Origin: VRUE01 sp040508545
GTDB lineage: Bacteria > Actinomycetota > Thermoleophilia > Solirubrobacterales > 70-9
Length of the DNA: 58,167 nt
Assembly: GCA_040508545.1 (NCBI GenBank)
Contig: JBEVMR010000030.1
Location: forward strand, 1 to 58,167
Reading direction: 5' to 3'
Part shown: positions 16,528 to 24,082 of the stretch, one piece after another
Layout of the letters: the number at the start of each line of letters is the position of its first letter
Position numbering within the stretch: the stretch's first letter is position 1
Translations under genes and position numbers: made by a program
The notes under the pieces: generated by a model
Databases searched by the model: none
Told to the model about the DNA's origin: nothing
What the model saw: the letters and a program-made list of their open reading frames with translations, nothing else

Positions 16528-16546
16528 AAGGGGTACAAGGCTTCAT
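16507..16546. repeat. Dispersed 40-bp palindrome, copy 3 (right end of nuclease cassette)
   Basis: Same palindrome in inverted orientation relative to copy 2, ATGAAG at 16507-16512 and CTTCAT at 16541-16546. The nuclease gene's ATG (16525-16527) falls at its centre. Confidence 0.85.
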
Positions 16547-16584
16547 CTGGCGCTGATTCGCCCCCCTAGAGCCGGGCGTTGGCG

Positions 16585-17700
16585 CTATTTGGGCTCGGGG
16601 CGGCGGGCTCGGTGGAGCTTTACGCGGGAGTCGAAGCCCTTGAGGCGTTTCTCGCCGGCGTAGGAGTAGTCGAAGTCCTCGCCGGCGGCTTCCTTTGCCG
16701 CGCCGTCGAGCAGGACGCTGCCTGGTTTGGCGATTCCGGTCAGGCGGCTGGCCAGGTTGACCGGGCGGCCGTAGTAGTCACCAGCCTGCACGTGGACAGA
16801 GCCGTGGGCGATGCCGGCGCGCAGCCGAGGGAACTCGTCGCCTTCTTCGTCGGCTGCCTCGACCATCCGCAGCGCCGCCTCGACCATCGCCGTGGCGTCG
16901 GTGGAGACCAGCATCGCCGCGTCGCCGATCAGCTTCACCAGGCGCACCGGCGGCTCCGCGACCGAGGTCGCGAGCTCGTCGAGGCGGCCGGCGATAAGGC
17001 CCAGCTCTTCGGTCTCGACCTGCTCCCCCAGCTTGGTGAAGCCGACCAGGTCGGCGAAGCAGACCGAGATGTCGGTCGCGGTACCTGGCTGGCCGGAGGC
17101 GATCTCGCCGGCGCCGAGCACGTCGCGGCGGATCTGCTCCAGCATGTGGGCGCGAAAGGCGTAGGAGAGGGTCGGCTCGAACAACGGCAGCATGTGCTCG
17201 GCTGCGGCGGCGAAGCGAAGGCCCAGGTCACGCTCGGTGTCGCCGGGCTGCATCAGCGTGCGGATGACCAGGTCGCGGTTGGCCTCGGCGATCCGTGCCG
17301 TCGCCATTCCCACGGTCCGCGCCACCTGGAGCATCCCGTCTTCCGGCAGACCCGCGTCGTAGAAGGCCTTGACCCGTTTCGCCGCTTCCAGGTCCACCTC
17401 GCTCACCGATCGCTCGTCCGGATCGGGGTAAGGAACGCCAAGCGCGGCGCTGGTCCGCTGCAGGACTGCGAGATCGAGCCCGGCTATCTCCGCCACCTCC
17501 CGCGGCGTGTAACGGGGGCCGCCGCCGGCGACCGCGCGCTCGACCGGAAGCAGCGCAAGGCGGCCTCCTTCGACCGCCTCCCGCAGCTCCTCCAGGGGCA
17601 CTCCTTCGGCAGCGAGCCGTTCGAGTAGCTCGCAGCGCGCTTCCCGCGCCTCCCCCTCGACGTCCTCGAGCAGTCCCTCGGCCTCGAAATCGATCGTCAT
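16585..17700 (-). CDS. Class III adenylate cyclase, Rv1264-type
   Basis: 371 residues. The N-terminal half (1-190) matches the layout of the autoinhibitory, pH-sensing domain of M. tuberculosis Rv1264, including YTPREVAEIAGLDLAVLQRTSAALGVP. The C-terminal catalytic domain has VCFADLVGFTKLG (first metal Asp), VKLIGDAAMLVST (substrate Lys and second metal Asp) and DYYGRPVNLASRLTG (transition-state Asn and Arg). The key residues are present, so it should make cAMP from ATP as a homodimer, perhaps responding to acid. The start overlaps the ggt stop as ATGA, so the two are co-translated. Confidence 0.9.
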   Translation of the reverse strand: MTIDFEAEGLLEDVEGEAREARCELLERLAAEGVPLEELREAVEGGRLALLPVERAVAGGGPRYTPREVAEIAGLDLAVLQRTSAALGVPYPDPDERSVSEVDLEAAKRVKAFYDAGLPEDGMLQVARTVGMATARIAEANRDLVIRTLMQPGDTERDLGLRFAAAAEHMLPLFEPTLSYAFRAHMLEQIRRDVLGAGEIASGQPGTATDISVCFADLVGFTKLGEQVETEELGLIAGRLDELATSVAEPPVRLVKLIGDAAMLVSTDATAMVEAALRMVEAADEEGDEFPRLRAGIAHGSVHVQAGDYYGRPVNLASRLTGIAKPGSVLLDGAAKEAAGEDFDYSYAGEKRLKGFDSRVKLHRARRPEPK

Positions 17701-19202
17701 GCGAACGCCACGCTACCGCCGCGGCGGGGGTCGCCGCCGCCACTTACCTCTCCGCTGGACGGATCGCGGGCCACCGCCTGCACGCCGCCGAAGAAGAGGT
17801 TGATCCGCGGCCGGCGCAGGACCGGCAGCCCGCGGGCCTCGATCCGCGCCAACGCCCCCTCGTCGATTCCCGGCTCAGCCTGGACGATGCCCTGCTCGAA
17901 ATGGAGGCGCGGCGCCCGCACCGCCTCGCCGGCGCTCATCCCCTGCTCGACCGCGCGCACCACGGTCTGCACGATCGCCGAGCGGATCCGGTTGGAGCCG
18001 GCACTGCCGAGGCCAAGCTCGATCTCGCCGTCTCGCCGCACCACCGTCGGCGCCATCATCGACGGCACCCGCCGGCCGGGGGCTATCGCGTGGAAGCCGA
18101 GCGGGTTGAGGTCCTCCTCGCCGAGCATGTTGTTGAGGATCACGCCGGTGCCGGGGACGAGGACGCCGGATCCAGAGCCGTTGGAGCAGGTGACGCTGGC
18201 GCACATCCCGTCGCCGTCGAGGACCGAGATGTGGGTGGTCGAGCCGAGCAGGTCGCCGGCCCGCAGGTCGAGCCGCTGCGGGTCGAGCAACGAGCTCTCC
18301 AGGCCCTCGCCGTAGAGGCCCTCCGCGAACTCCTCGCCGCGCGCCCGGTTGGCGGCGTCCATCGCGGCGACGAGCTGCTCGGGCCCGCTGCTCTCCCCCA
18401 GTCGCTCGAGCAGGCCGAGTGAGTAGGCGATCAGGATCCCGCCCGAGGAAGGAGGGGGATTGGTGAGAACCTCGGCGCCGCGGAAGGGGGTCCGGATCGG
18501 GCGGCGTTCGATCGCCTCGTACTGCGCCAGGTCGGTGGCGCCCAGGGCGCCACCGTGCTCGACCACATAGCTGCTCAGCGCCGCCGCGATCTCGCCGCGG
18601 TAAAAGGGCTCGGCGCCCTCGGCGCCAAAGCGTTCCAGCGCCTCGGCGAGCTCCGGAAAGCGGAAGACGTCACCCTCGCCCAGCCGCTGCCCCTGTGGCG
18701 CGTAGAGCTCACGCGTCTCCCCCAGGCGCTCGTGGATCGGCCAGAGGATCTCGAGGATGTAGGCCTGCTCGGCGTTGACCGGCGCCCCCTCCCGGGCGAG
18801 CCTCACGCCCGCGGCGATCAGGTCGGCCGGCTGCAGCGTGCCGAAGCGCCGCAGTGCCAGCTCCAGCCCCGCCGCCGTCCCCGGCACCCCGCAAGAGGCT
18901 GGGCCGACGTAGAACGTCTGCACCGTCTCCTCGTCGAAGTGGACGGGAACGGGGACCAGCTCCACCCCACGCTCGAGCCCGTCCTTGCCGGGCGCGGCGA
19001 CGAAGAAGTCGATCAGAGCAGTCTCCTCGCCGCAGCTGACCATCATGAAGCCACCGGCGCCGAAGCCGGTCAGCGGGCTCTCGACCGCGAACGAAGTGAG
19101 CACCGCCGCGGTCGCGGCATCCACCGCGTTGCCGCCCTCGCGCAGAACCTCGGCCCCCGCCTCGGCGGTAAGGGGATGCCCCGCCGCGACGACGCCAGTC
19201 AT
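17697..19202 (-). CDS. ggt: Gamma-glutamyltransferase
   Basis: 501-residue Ntn-hydrolase that transfers or hydrolyses gamma-glutamyl groups. The nucleophile Thr is in the STTHISVLDGDG motif, where autocleavage into large and small subunits occurs, followed by SVTCSNGSGSGVLVPGTGVILNNML. The N-terminus (VVAAGHPLTAEAGAEVLREGGNAVDAATAA) is standard. No signal peptide is seen, so cytosolic, unlike E. coli Ggt. It starts 9 bp after ftsZ and is coupled to the cyclase gene. It may act on glutathione-like or other gamma-glutamyl thiols. Confidence 0.93.
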   Translation of the reverse strand: MTGVVAAGHPLTAEAGAEVLREGGNAVDAATAAVLTSFAVESPLTGFGAGGFMMVSCGEETALIDFFVAAPGKDGLERGVELVPVPVHFDEETVQTFYVGPASCGVPGTAAGLELALRRFGTLQPADLIAAGVRLAREGAPVNAEQAYILEILWPIHERLGETRELYAPQGQRLGEGDVFRFPELAEALERFGAEGAEPFYRGEIAAALSSYVVEHGGALGATDLAQYEAIERRPIRTPFRGAEVLTNPPPSSGGILIAYSLGLLERLGESSGPEQLVAAMDAANRARGEEFAEGLYGEGLESSLLDPQRLDLRAGDLLGSTTHISVLDGDGMCASVTCSNGSGSGVLVPGTGVILNNMLGEEDLNPLGFHAIAPGRRVPSMMAPTVVRRDGEIELGLGSAGSNRIRSAIVQTVVRAVEQGMSAGEAVRAPRLHFEQGIVQAEPGIDEGALARIEARGLPVLRRPRINLFFGGVQAVARDPSSGEVSGGGDPRRGGSVAFA

Positions 19203-19211
19203 GACGCGGAG

Positions 19212-20684
19212 CTATCCAGGGAGGAACTCGGGAACGTCGAGACTGCTCAGCTCGCCGGCCTTCTCGCTGCGCGGCGCCCGTCCGCGACCGGTGTCTTTGG
19301 TGCGGCGGATCATCGGCTCGGCCGCCCGGCGCGGCGTGGTCTGGCCATCGAAGCGGGTGGCGACGACGGTGACCCAGATCTGGTCGCCCAGCTCCTCGTC
19401 GATGTTGGCGCCGAAGATGATGTTGGCGTCGGGGTGGGCGGCCTCGCCGACCAGCTTCGCCGCCTCGCTCACTTCGACCAGGGAGAGATCGGGACCGCCG
19501 GTGATCGAGAGTAGGATCGCCCGCGCCCCCTCCATCGAGGTCTCCAGCAAGGGCGAGGAGATCGCTTTCTCGGCTGCGAGCAGGCCTCGGTTCTCGCCGT
19601 GGCCCATGCCAATCCCGAGCAACGCCCGGCCGGCGTCGGACATGATCGTGCGCACGTCGGCGAAGTCGAGGTTGATCAAGGCGGGCAGCGTGACCAGGTC
19701 GGAGATGCCCTGCACGCCCTGGCGCAGCACGTCGTCGGCGACCTGGAAGGCCTCGACCATCGAGGTGTGCTGGTCGAGGACCTCCAGCAGGCGGTCGTTG
19801 GGGACGACGATCAGCGTGTCGACCTCGGCCGCCAGCTCCTCGATCCCCTTGCCGGCCTGGGTGCCGCGGCGCGAGCCCTCGAAGCTGAACGGCTTGGTGA
19901 CGATGCCGACCGTGAGCGCCCCGACCTCGCGGGCGAGGCGGGCGATTACCGGGGCGGCGCCACTGCCGGTGCCGCCGCCGGCGCCGGCGGCGACGAAGAC
20001 CATGTCAGAGCCCTTGAGCAGGCGCTTGATCTTGTCCTGCTCCTCGAAGGCCGAGCGGTGGCCGACTGTGGGATCCGCGCCAGCGCCGAGGCCGCGCGTC
20101 TGCTCCTCGCCGATGTGGACGGTGACGTCGGCGACGCAGAGCTGCAGCGACTGAAGATCGGTGTTGACGGCCATGAACTCGACCCCGGGAACGTTGGCGT
20201 CGACCATCCTGTTGACCGCGTTGACGCCGGCGCCGCCGACCCCGACGACCCGGATAACAGGCTGATGCGGCTCACCCGACCCAGGCGGCTCGTACTCCGG
20301 TTCCTCGCGCCCATAGCGAGGCGTTTCAGAAGGCGGTTCATGCCGCGGCTTAGGCTCCTCGGAGAAGACCCGCTTCAGCCTTTCCGGCGGCGACTCGGAA
20401 CTCCCAGCTTCACCGGTAGAGACCTCGTCCCGCGCCTCCCCGAGAGCTGCATCGCCTGATCCCTCTGACGATTCAGACTCCTCGCCCGCGGGTGGCGCGA
20501 CAGGGGGGACCTCCCCCGAGGAAGCTTTAGCTACCGCAGGGGGAGGTGGGTCCCCTGACGCGACAGGACCCGCGGCCGACGCCTCCGAACCCTCGGACGA
20601 ATCAGCAGGGGCCTCGTCAGAAGTACTGCGAAAGAGGTCAGCGAGGGGACCCTCGCGCATGCTCGCCCGCTTACGCCGACTCAT
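19212..20684 (-). CDS. ftsZ: Cell division GTPase FtsZ with long N-terminal extension
   Basis: 490 residues. The GTPase core begins near residue 145 (VIRVVGVGGAGVNAVNRMVD), with the tubulin signature AGAGGGTGSGAAP, the T7 loop NLDFADVRTIMSDAG, and a C-terminal conserved peptide LDVPEFLPG that would bind FtsA/SepF. The preceding 140 residues are acidic, Pro-rich and disordered, and residues about 37-69 are encoded by an in-frame palindromic DNA element shared with parA. The ATG at 20684 overlaps parA by 14 nt. FtsZ is normally in the dcw cluster; here it sits with parA and ggt, so it may be relocated or a second copy. Confidence 0.95.
   Translation of the reverse strand: MSRRKRASMREGPLADLFRSTSDEAPADSSEGSEASAAGPVASGDPPPPAVAKASSGEVPPVAPPAGEESESSEGSGDAALGEARDEVSTGEAGSSESPPERLKRVFSEEPKPRHEPPSETPRYGREEPEYEPPGSGEPHQPVIRVVGVGGAGVNAVNRMVDANVPGVEFMAVNTDLQSLQLCVADVTVHIGEEQTRGLGAGADPTVGHRSAFEEQDKIKRLLKGSDMVFVAAGAGGGTGSGAAPVIARLAREVGALTVGIVTKPFSFEGSRRGTQAGKGIEELAAEVDTLIVVPNDRLLEVLDQHTSMVEAFQVADDVLRQGVQGISDLVTLPALINLDFADVRTIMSDAGRALLGIGMGHGENRGLLAAEKAISSPLLETSMEGARAILLSITGGPDLSLVEVSEAAKLVGEAAHPDANIIFGANIDEELGDQIWVTVVATRFDGQTTPRRAAEPMIRRTKDTGRGRAPRSEKAGELSSLDVPEFLPG
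20482..20577 (-). repeat. In-frame palindromic element A (in ftsZ)
   Basis: About 96 bp related to copies B and C, identical to B through a 50-bp centre. It encodes GDPPPPAVAKASSGEVPP in FtsZ. Both arms differ from copy B at matching positions (GCGCGACA with TGACGCG here, GCGGCGTA with TGCGCC in B), so most pairing is kept. Confidence 0.85.
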
Positions 20685-21852
20685 TTGCCAAGACCTCCTC
20701 AGCCAAGTCTCGATAGTAGCCCGCCGCGTTGCTTTGCGGATCGTACTTGAGCACGCTGGCGCCTTTGACCGGGGCCTCGGCGAATTTGATCGCCTTGCGG
20801 ATACGTGAGCGGAAGACGAGGTCGCCGAAGTTCTCTTCGAGGATCTCCACCGCCTCCTTGGCATGGACCGTGCGTGAGTCGAGCATCGTCGGCAGGATGC
20901 CCTCGATCCGCACGTCGGGGTTGAGGTTCTCCTGAATCATCTTCAGCGTGTTCTGGAGCTGGACCAGTCCGCGCATCGACAAATACTCGCACTGAACGGG
21001 GACGATCACCTTGTTGGCAGCGGTCAGCGCGTTGATCGTCAGCAACCCGAGGCTGGGCGGCGTGTCGATGCAGACGAAGTCGTAATCGGCGATGACCTCT
21101 TTCAGCGCCTTCTCCAGCGAGCGCTCGCGGCCGATCTTGGTGCTCATCGCGATCTCCGCGCCCGCCAAGTCGATCGAGGAGACGGCGATGTCGATCTCGC
21201 GGTGCTGGATGATCTCGCTGATCGGCATGTCGTTGACGAGCACGTCGTAGAGGCTCTTCTCGACCTTGTCGGGATCGATCCCCTGGCTCATCGTCAGGTT
21301 GCCCTGCGGATCGAGGTCGATGCAGAGCACCCGGTGCCCGGACTCGGCAAAGGCCACGGCAAGGTTCAGCGTCGTCGTCGTCTTAGCCACCCCACCCTTC
21401 TGGTTGGCAAAGGCAATGACCTCCGCGTGCTTCGTCGGCACATCAGCCACCGGCTCTTCCACGACGGCTTCGTGGCGGCTGGGCGCAATCAAGTCTCTGG
21501 GCATAAATCTTTCGGGCCCCGAATCCTCCTCCGGCGCCTCATCCCTCTCAGCTTCAACAGAGATGGACGGGGCGGCCTCCTCATGCGCCGGAACGGTGCC
21601 CTCATGCGTCTCTGCCGCGGGTGGCGGCGTAGGGGGGACCTCCCCCGAGGAAGCTTTAGCTACCGCAGGGGGAGGTGGGTCCCCTGCGCCGACAGGACCC
21701 GCGGGCCAGGGGGTCTGCCCCTCATCGTCCCTCGCACGCTCGGGCACTGCCTCCTCCATCGCCTGCAACTCCTCGACGATCGGATGCTCCTCGACCTCGA
21801 CGGAGGCGGGCGCGGACTTCGCGGACTTGTTTCTACGGCTAAGGAATCCCAT
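20671..21852 (-). CDS. parA: ParA/Soj-family ATPase
   Basis: 393 residues. The C-terminal 255 residues are a ParA ATPase: deviant Walker A NQKGGVAKTTTTLNLA, LCIDLDPQGNLTM, CIDTPPSLGLLT, and the Soj-type PVQCEYLSMRGLVQL. The first 138 residues are a disordered acidic, Pro-rich tail starting MGFLSRRNK, with residues 49-81 encoded by palindromic element B. No ParB gene is beside it. Overlap with ftsZ suggests coordinated expression of segregation and division, possibly a MinD/PomZ-like positioning role rather than only parABS. Confidence 0.9.
   Translation of the reverse strand: MGFLSRRNKSAKSAPASVEVEEHPIVEELQAMEEAVPERARDDEGQTPWPAGPVGAGDPPPPAVAKASSGEVPPTPPPAAETHEGTVPAHEEAAPSISVEAERDEAPEEDSGPERFMPRDLIAPSRHEAVVEEPVADVPTKHAEVIAFANQKGGVAKTTTTLNLAVAFAESGHRVLCIDLDPQGNLTMSQGIDPDKVEKSLYDVLVNDMPISEIIQHREIDIAVSSIDLAGAEIAMSTKIGRERSLEKALKEVIADYDFVCIDTPPSLGLLTINALTAANKVIVPVQCEYLSMRGLVQLQNTLKMIQENLNPDVRIEGILPTMLDSRTVHAKEAVEILEENFGDLVFRSRIRKAIKFAEAPVKGASVLKYDPQSNAAGYYRDLAEEVLANESA
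21611..21710 (-). repeat. In-frame palindromic element B (in parA)
   Basis: 100 bp with outer arms CCGCGGGT (21615-21622) and ACCCGCGG (21697-21704), and long G/C-rich inner arms around a loop with AAGCTTTAGC. It differs from copy C at 5 of 100 positions. It reads PAGPVGAGDPPPPAVAKASS in frame. Confidence 0.9.
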
Positions 21853-21900
21853 TGCGCGGGTATTCGCACGGGTGCCCGTTTTTCCTGCCGGCGCCGGAAA

Positions 21901-22839
21901 TTGCTAGGAATCACCCCAATCCCAGAATTACTCGACAAGCGATTGGTCTTCGTGACCGGCAAGGGAGGAGTCGGCAAGACCACCGTCGCGGTCGCGCTGG
22001 GGCTCCGCGCCGCCGAAGCCGGAAAGCGCACGATCGTCTGCGAGGTCTCCTCGCAGGAGAACGCCTCGCGGATCTTCGAGCACACCGAAGTCGGCTTCCA
22101 CGAGGTCGAGATGGCGGAGAACCTCTGGTCGATCTCGATCGACCCCGACGAGTCGATGCGCGAGTACGTGCTGCTGCAGCTCAAGGTCCGCGCGATGCGC
22201 GACATGCTCTTCCGCAGCCGGATCTTCTCCTACCTCGCCGCCGCCACCCCCGGCCTCAAGGAGCTGGTCACGATCGGCAAGATCTGGGAGCTGGCCCAGC
22301 TCGACCGCAAGGTGAAGAGCGGCCGCAAGTACGACCTGGTGATCGTCGACGCGCCCGCAACCGGTCACGGGATCGGCTTCCTGCAGACGCCGCGCACCTT
22401 CGCCTCGATCGCCCGGGTCGGGCCGATCCACTCCCAAGCCCAGCAGCTCGACCGCCTGATCACAGACCACGAGCACACCGGCACGGCGATCGTCGCCCTG
22501 CCGGAGGAGATGCCGGTGAACGAGACGGCGGCCTTGGAGCAGGAGCTGCGCTCGGAGGTCGGCGTCGCCGTCGATCGCGTCTACCTCAACGGCCTCTATC
22601 CGGAGCGCTTCTCCAAGGACGAGGCCGAGCGGCTCGCCGAGCTGGCGGCCGGCGAGAACGGGATCGTGCGCGCAGCCGCGCGCGCGGCGACCTCCGAGCA
22701 CGGCCGCGCCCGCTCGCAGCGCGCCCAGCTCGCCCGCCTGCGGCGCCGGGTCGAGGCGCCGGTCAAGTCCCTGCCCTTCCTCTTCGAGCCCGAGCTCGGC
22801 GTCGAGGCCGCGCAGACGCTGGCGCGGAGGCTCGGCTGA
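21901..22839 (+). CDS. ArsA/Get3-like ATPase, first of a pair (Rv3679-like)
   Basis: 312 residues from a TTG at 21901; a TTG at 21943 is an alternative. Deviant Walker A is VFVTGKGGVGKTTVAVALGL, then switch-type VDAPATGHGIGFLQTP. It overlaps the next ATPase gene by one base (TGATG), so they are co-translated and probably form a heterodimer, as M. tuberculosis Rv3679/Rv3680 (BagA/BagB) do. No arsenic genes are nearby, so arsenite transport is unlikely. Divergent from parA with only 48 bp between starts; no clear Shine-Dalgarno. Confidence 0.85.
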   Translation: MLGITPIPELLDKRLVFVTGKGGVGKTTVAVALGLRAAEAGKRTIVCEVSSQENASRIFEHTEVGFHEVEMAENLWSISIDPDESMREYVLLQLKVRAMRDMLFRSRIFSYLAAATPGLKELVTIGKIWELAQLDRKVKSGRKYDLVIVDAPATGHGIGFLQTPRTFASIARVGPIHSQAQQLDRLITDHEHTGTAIVALPEEMPVNETAALEQELRSEVGVAVDRVYLNGLYPERFSKDEAERLAELAAGENGIVRAAARAATSEHGRARSQRAQLARLRRRVEAPVKSLPFLFEPELGVEAAQTLARRLG

Positions 22840-23990
22840 TGCCCGCCGTCGGCGAGATCCTCGAAGGCAAGGACATCTGCATCTGCGCCGGCTCGGGCGG
22901 GGTCGGCAAGACGACCACCTCGGCGGCGATCGCGACCGGCATGGCCGCGCGCGGGCTGCGCGTATGCGTGCTGACGATCGACCCGGCGAAGCGGCTCGCC
23001 GACTCGCTCGGCCTGCGCGAGCTGGGCAACGAAGCAACCCAGGTCGACCCGGTGTTGTTCGAGCAGCACGGGATCGAGATGAAGGGCGAGCTGTGGGCGA
23101 TGATGCTCGACGCCAAGGCGACCTTCGACGATCTCGTCGCCCGCCAGGCGCCGGACGAGGAAGCCCGCGACCGGGTCCTGAACAACCGCATCTACCAGCA
23201 GATCTCCAGCGCCCTCGCCGGCTCGCAGGAGTACATGGCAATGGAGAAGCTCTTCGAGCTGCACACCGAAGGGCGCTTCGACCTGCTCGTCCTCGACACG
23301 CCGCCCACCCGCAACGCGCTCGACTTCCTCGACGCGCCGAAACGACTGACGCAGTTCATCGAGGGGCGCTCGCTGCGCGTCTTCATGAAGCCGACTGGAT
23401 TGGCGGCGCGGGTGGCTGGGCGGGGCGCCTCGGTCGCCCTCTCGGTCTTCAAGCGGATCGTCGGCTTCGACCTGCTCGCCGACCTGGCCGAGTTCTTCAA
23501 CGCCTTCAGCGGCATGGTCGACGGCTTCCAGGCTCGCGCTAAGCGGGTCAACAGCCTGCTCGCCGATCCCCACACCTGCTTCCTCGTCGTCTGCGGGCCG
23601 CAGGGCGAGCCGATCGACGAGGCGGTCTACTTCCATCGCAAACTGGTCGAGGCGAAGCTGCCCTTCGGCGGCGTGATCGTCAACAAGGTCCACTACCCGG
23701 CCGAGCGCCTGCGCGGCGATGGCGGCGACCTGGGGGCGGCGCTGGTCGAGAAGCTCGGCGACGAGGAGCTTGCGGGCCGAGTGGCGGAGAACTTCGCCGA
23801 CTACCAGGCGCTGGCCGAGCGCGACGCGCGCAACATCGAGCACCTGGCCGCGGAGCTGCGCACCAAGGGCGTGATCCGGGTTCCCTACCTGGACGAGGAC
23901 GTCCACGACCTCGGCGGCCTCGCCGAGATCAACCGCTACCTCTTCGCCTCGAGTGAGGAGCGCGAAGCGATTGCCGCCGGCCGGGCCTGA
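22839..23990 (+). CDS. ArsA/Get3-like ATPase, second of a pair (Rv3680-like)
   Basis: 383 residues. Walker A is CICAGSGGVGKTTTSAAIA, then VLTIDPAKRLADSLGL (typical of the Rv3680 group), LLVLDTPPTRNALDFLDAP and a C-terminal VPYLDEDVHDLGGLAEINRYL. It is coupled to the first ATPase through a TGATG overlap. The mycobacterial pair is implicated in glycerol and envelope stress tolerance and resembles eukaryotic Get3; here no WhiB gene adjoins, unlike in mycobacteria. Confidence 0.88.
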   Translation: MPAVGEILEGKDICICAGSGGVGKTTTSAAIATGMAARGLRVCVLTIDPAKRLADSLGLRELGNEATQVDPVLFEQHGIEMKGELWAMMLDAKATFDDLVARQAPDEEARDRVLNNRIYQQISSALAGSQEYMAMEKLFELHTEGRFDLLVLDTPPTRNALDFLDAPKRLTQFIEGRSLRVFMKPTGLAARVAGRGASVALSVFKRIVGFDLLADLAEFFNAFSGMVDGFQARAKRVNSLLADPHTCFLVVCGPQGEPIDEAVYFHRKLVEAKLPFGGVIVNKVHYPAERLRGDGGDLGAALVEKLGDEELAGRVAENFADYQALAERDARNIEHLAAELRTKGVIRVPYLDEDVHDLGGLAEINRYLFASSEEREAIAAGRA

Positions 23991-24082
23991 AGCGGCACCC
24001 ACCGGTAAAGGACTGCGCAGCTAAGCAAATCGCCCAGGTGGAGACAATGATCAGGATATTCTGATTTAATATTCATTTCCCT

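Larger units (their letters stand above)
15580..16546. mobile_element. Putative single-gene cassette: inverted palindromes bracketing an AbiEi-DUF559 gene
   Basis: 967 bp with repeat copies 2 and 3 as terminal inverted repeats. Outside, both ends read CGCCAGATGAAG inward; inside, both share ACAAAGCTTCATTTTGC facing the gene. No target-site duplication is obvious. There is no transposase, so mobility would need the encoded nuclease or a helper. Inference, not an established element. Confidence 0.5.

Noticed and set aside
21901..23990. Arsenite efflux function for the ArsA-like ATPases
   Set aside because: No arsB, arsD or arsR neighbours; the pair fits the Rv3679/Rv3680 class better.
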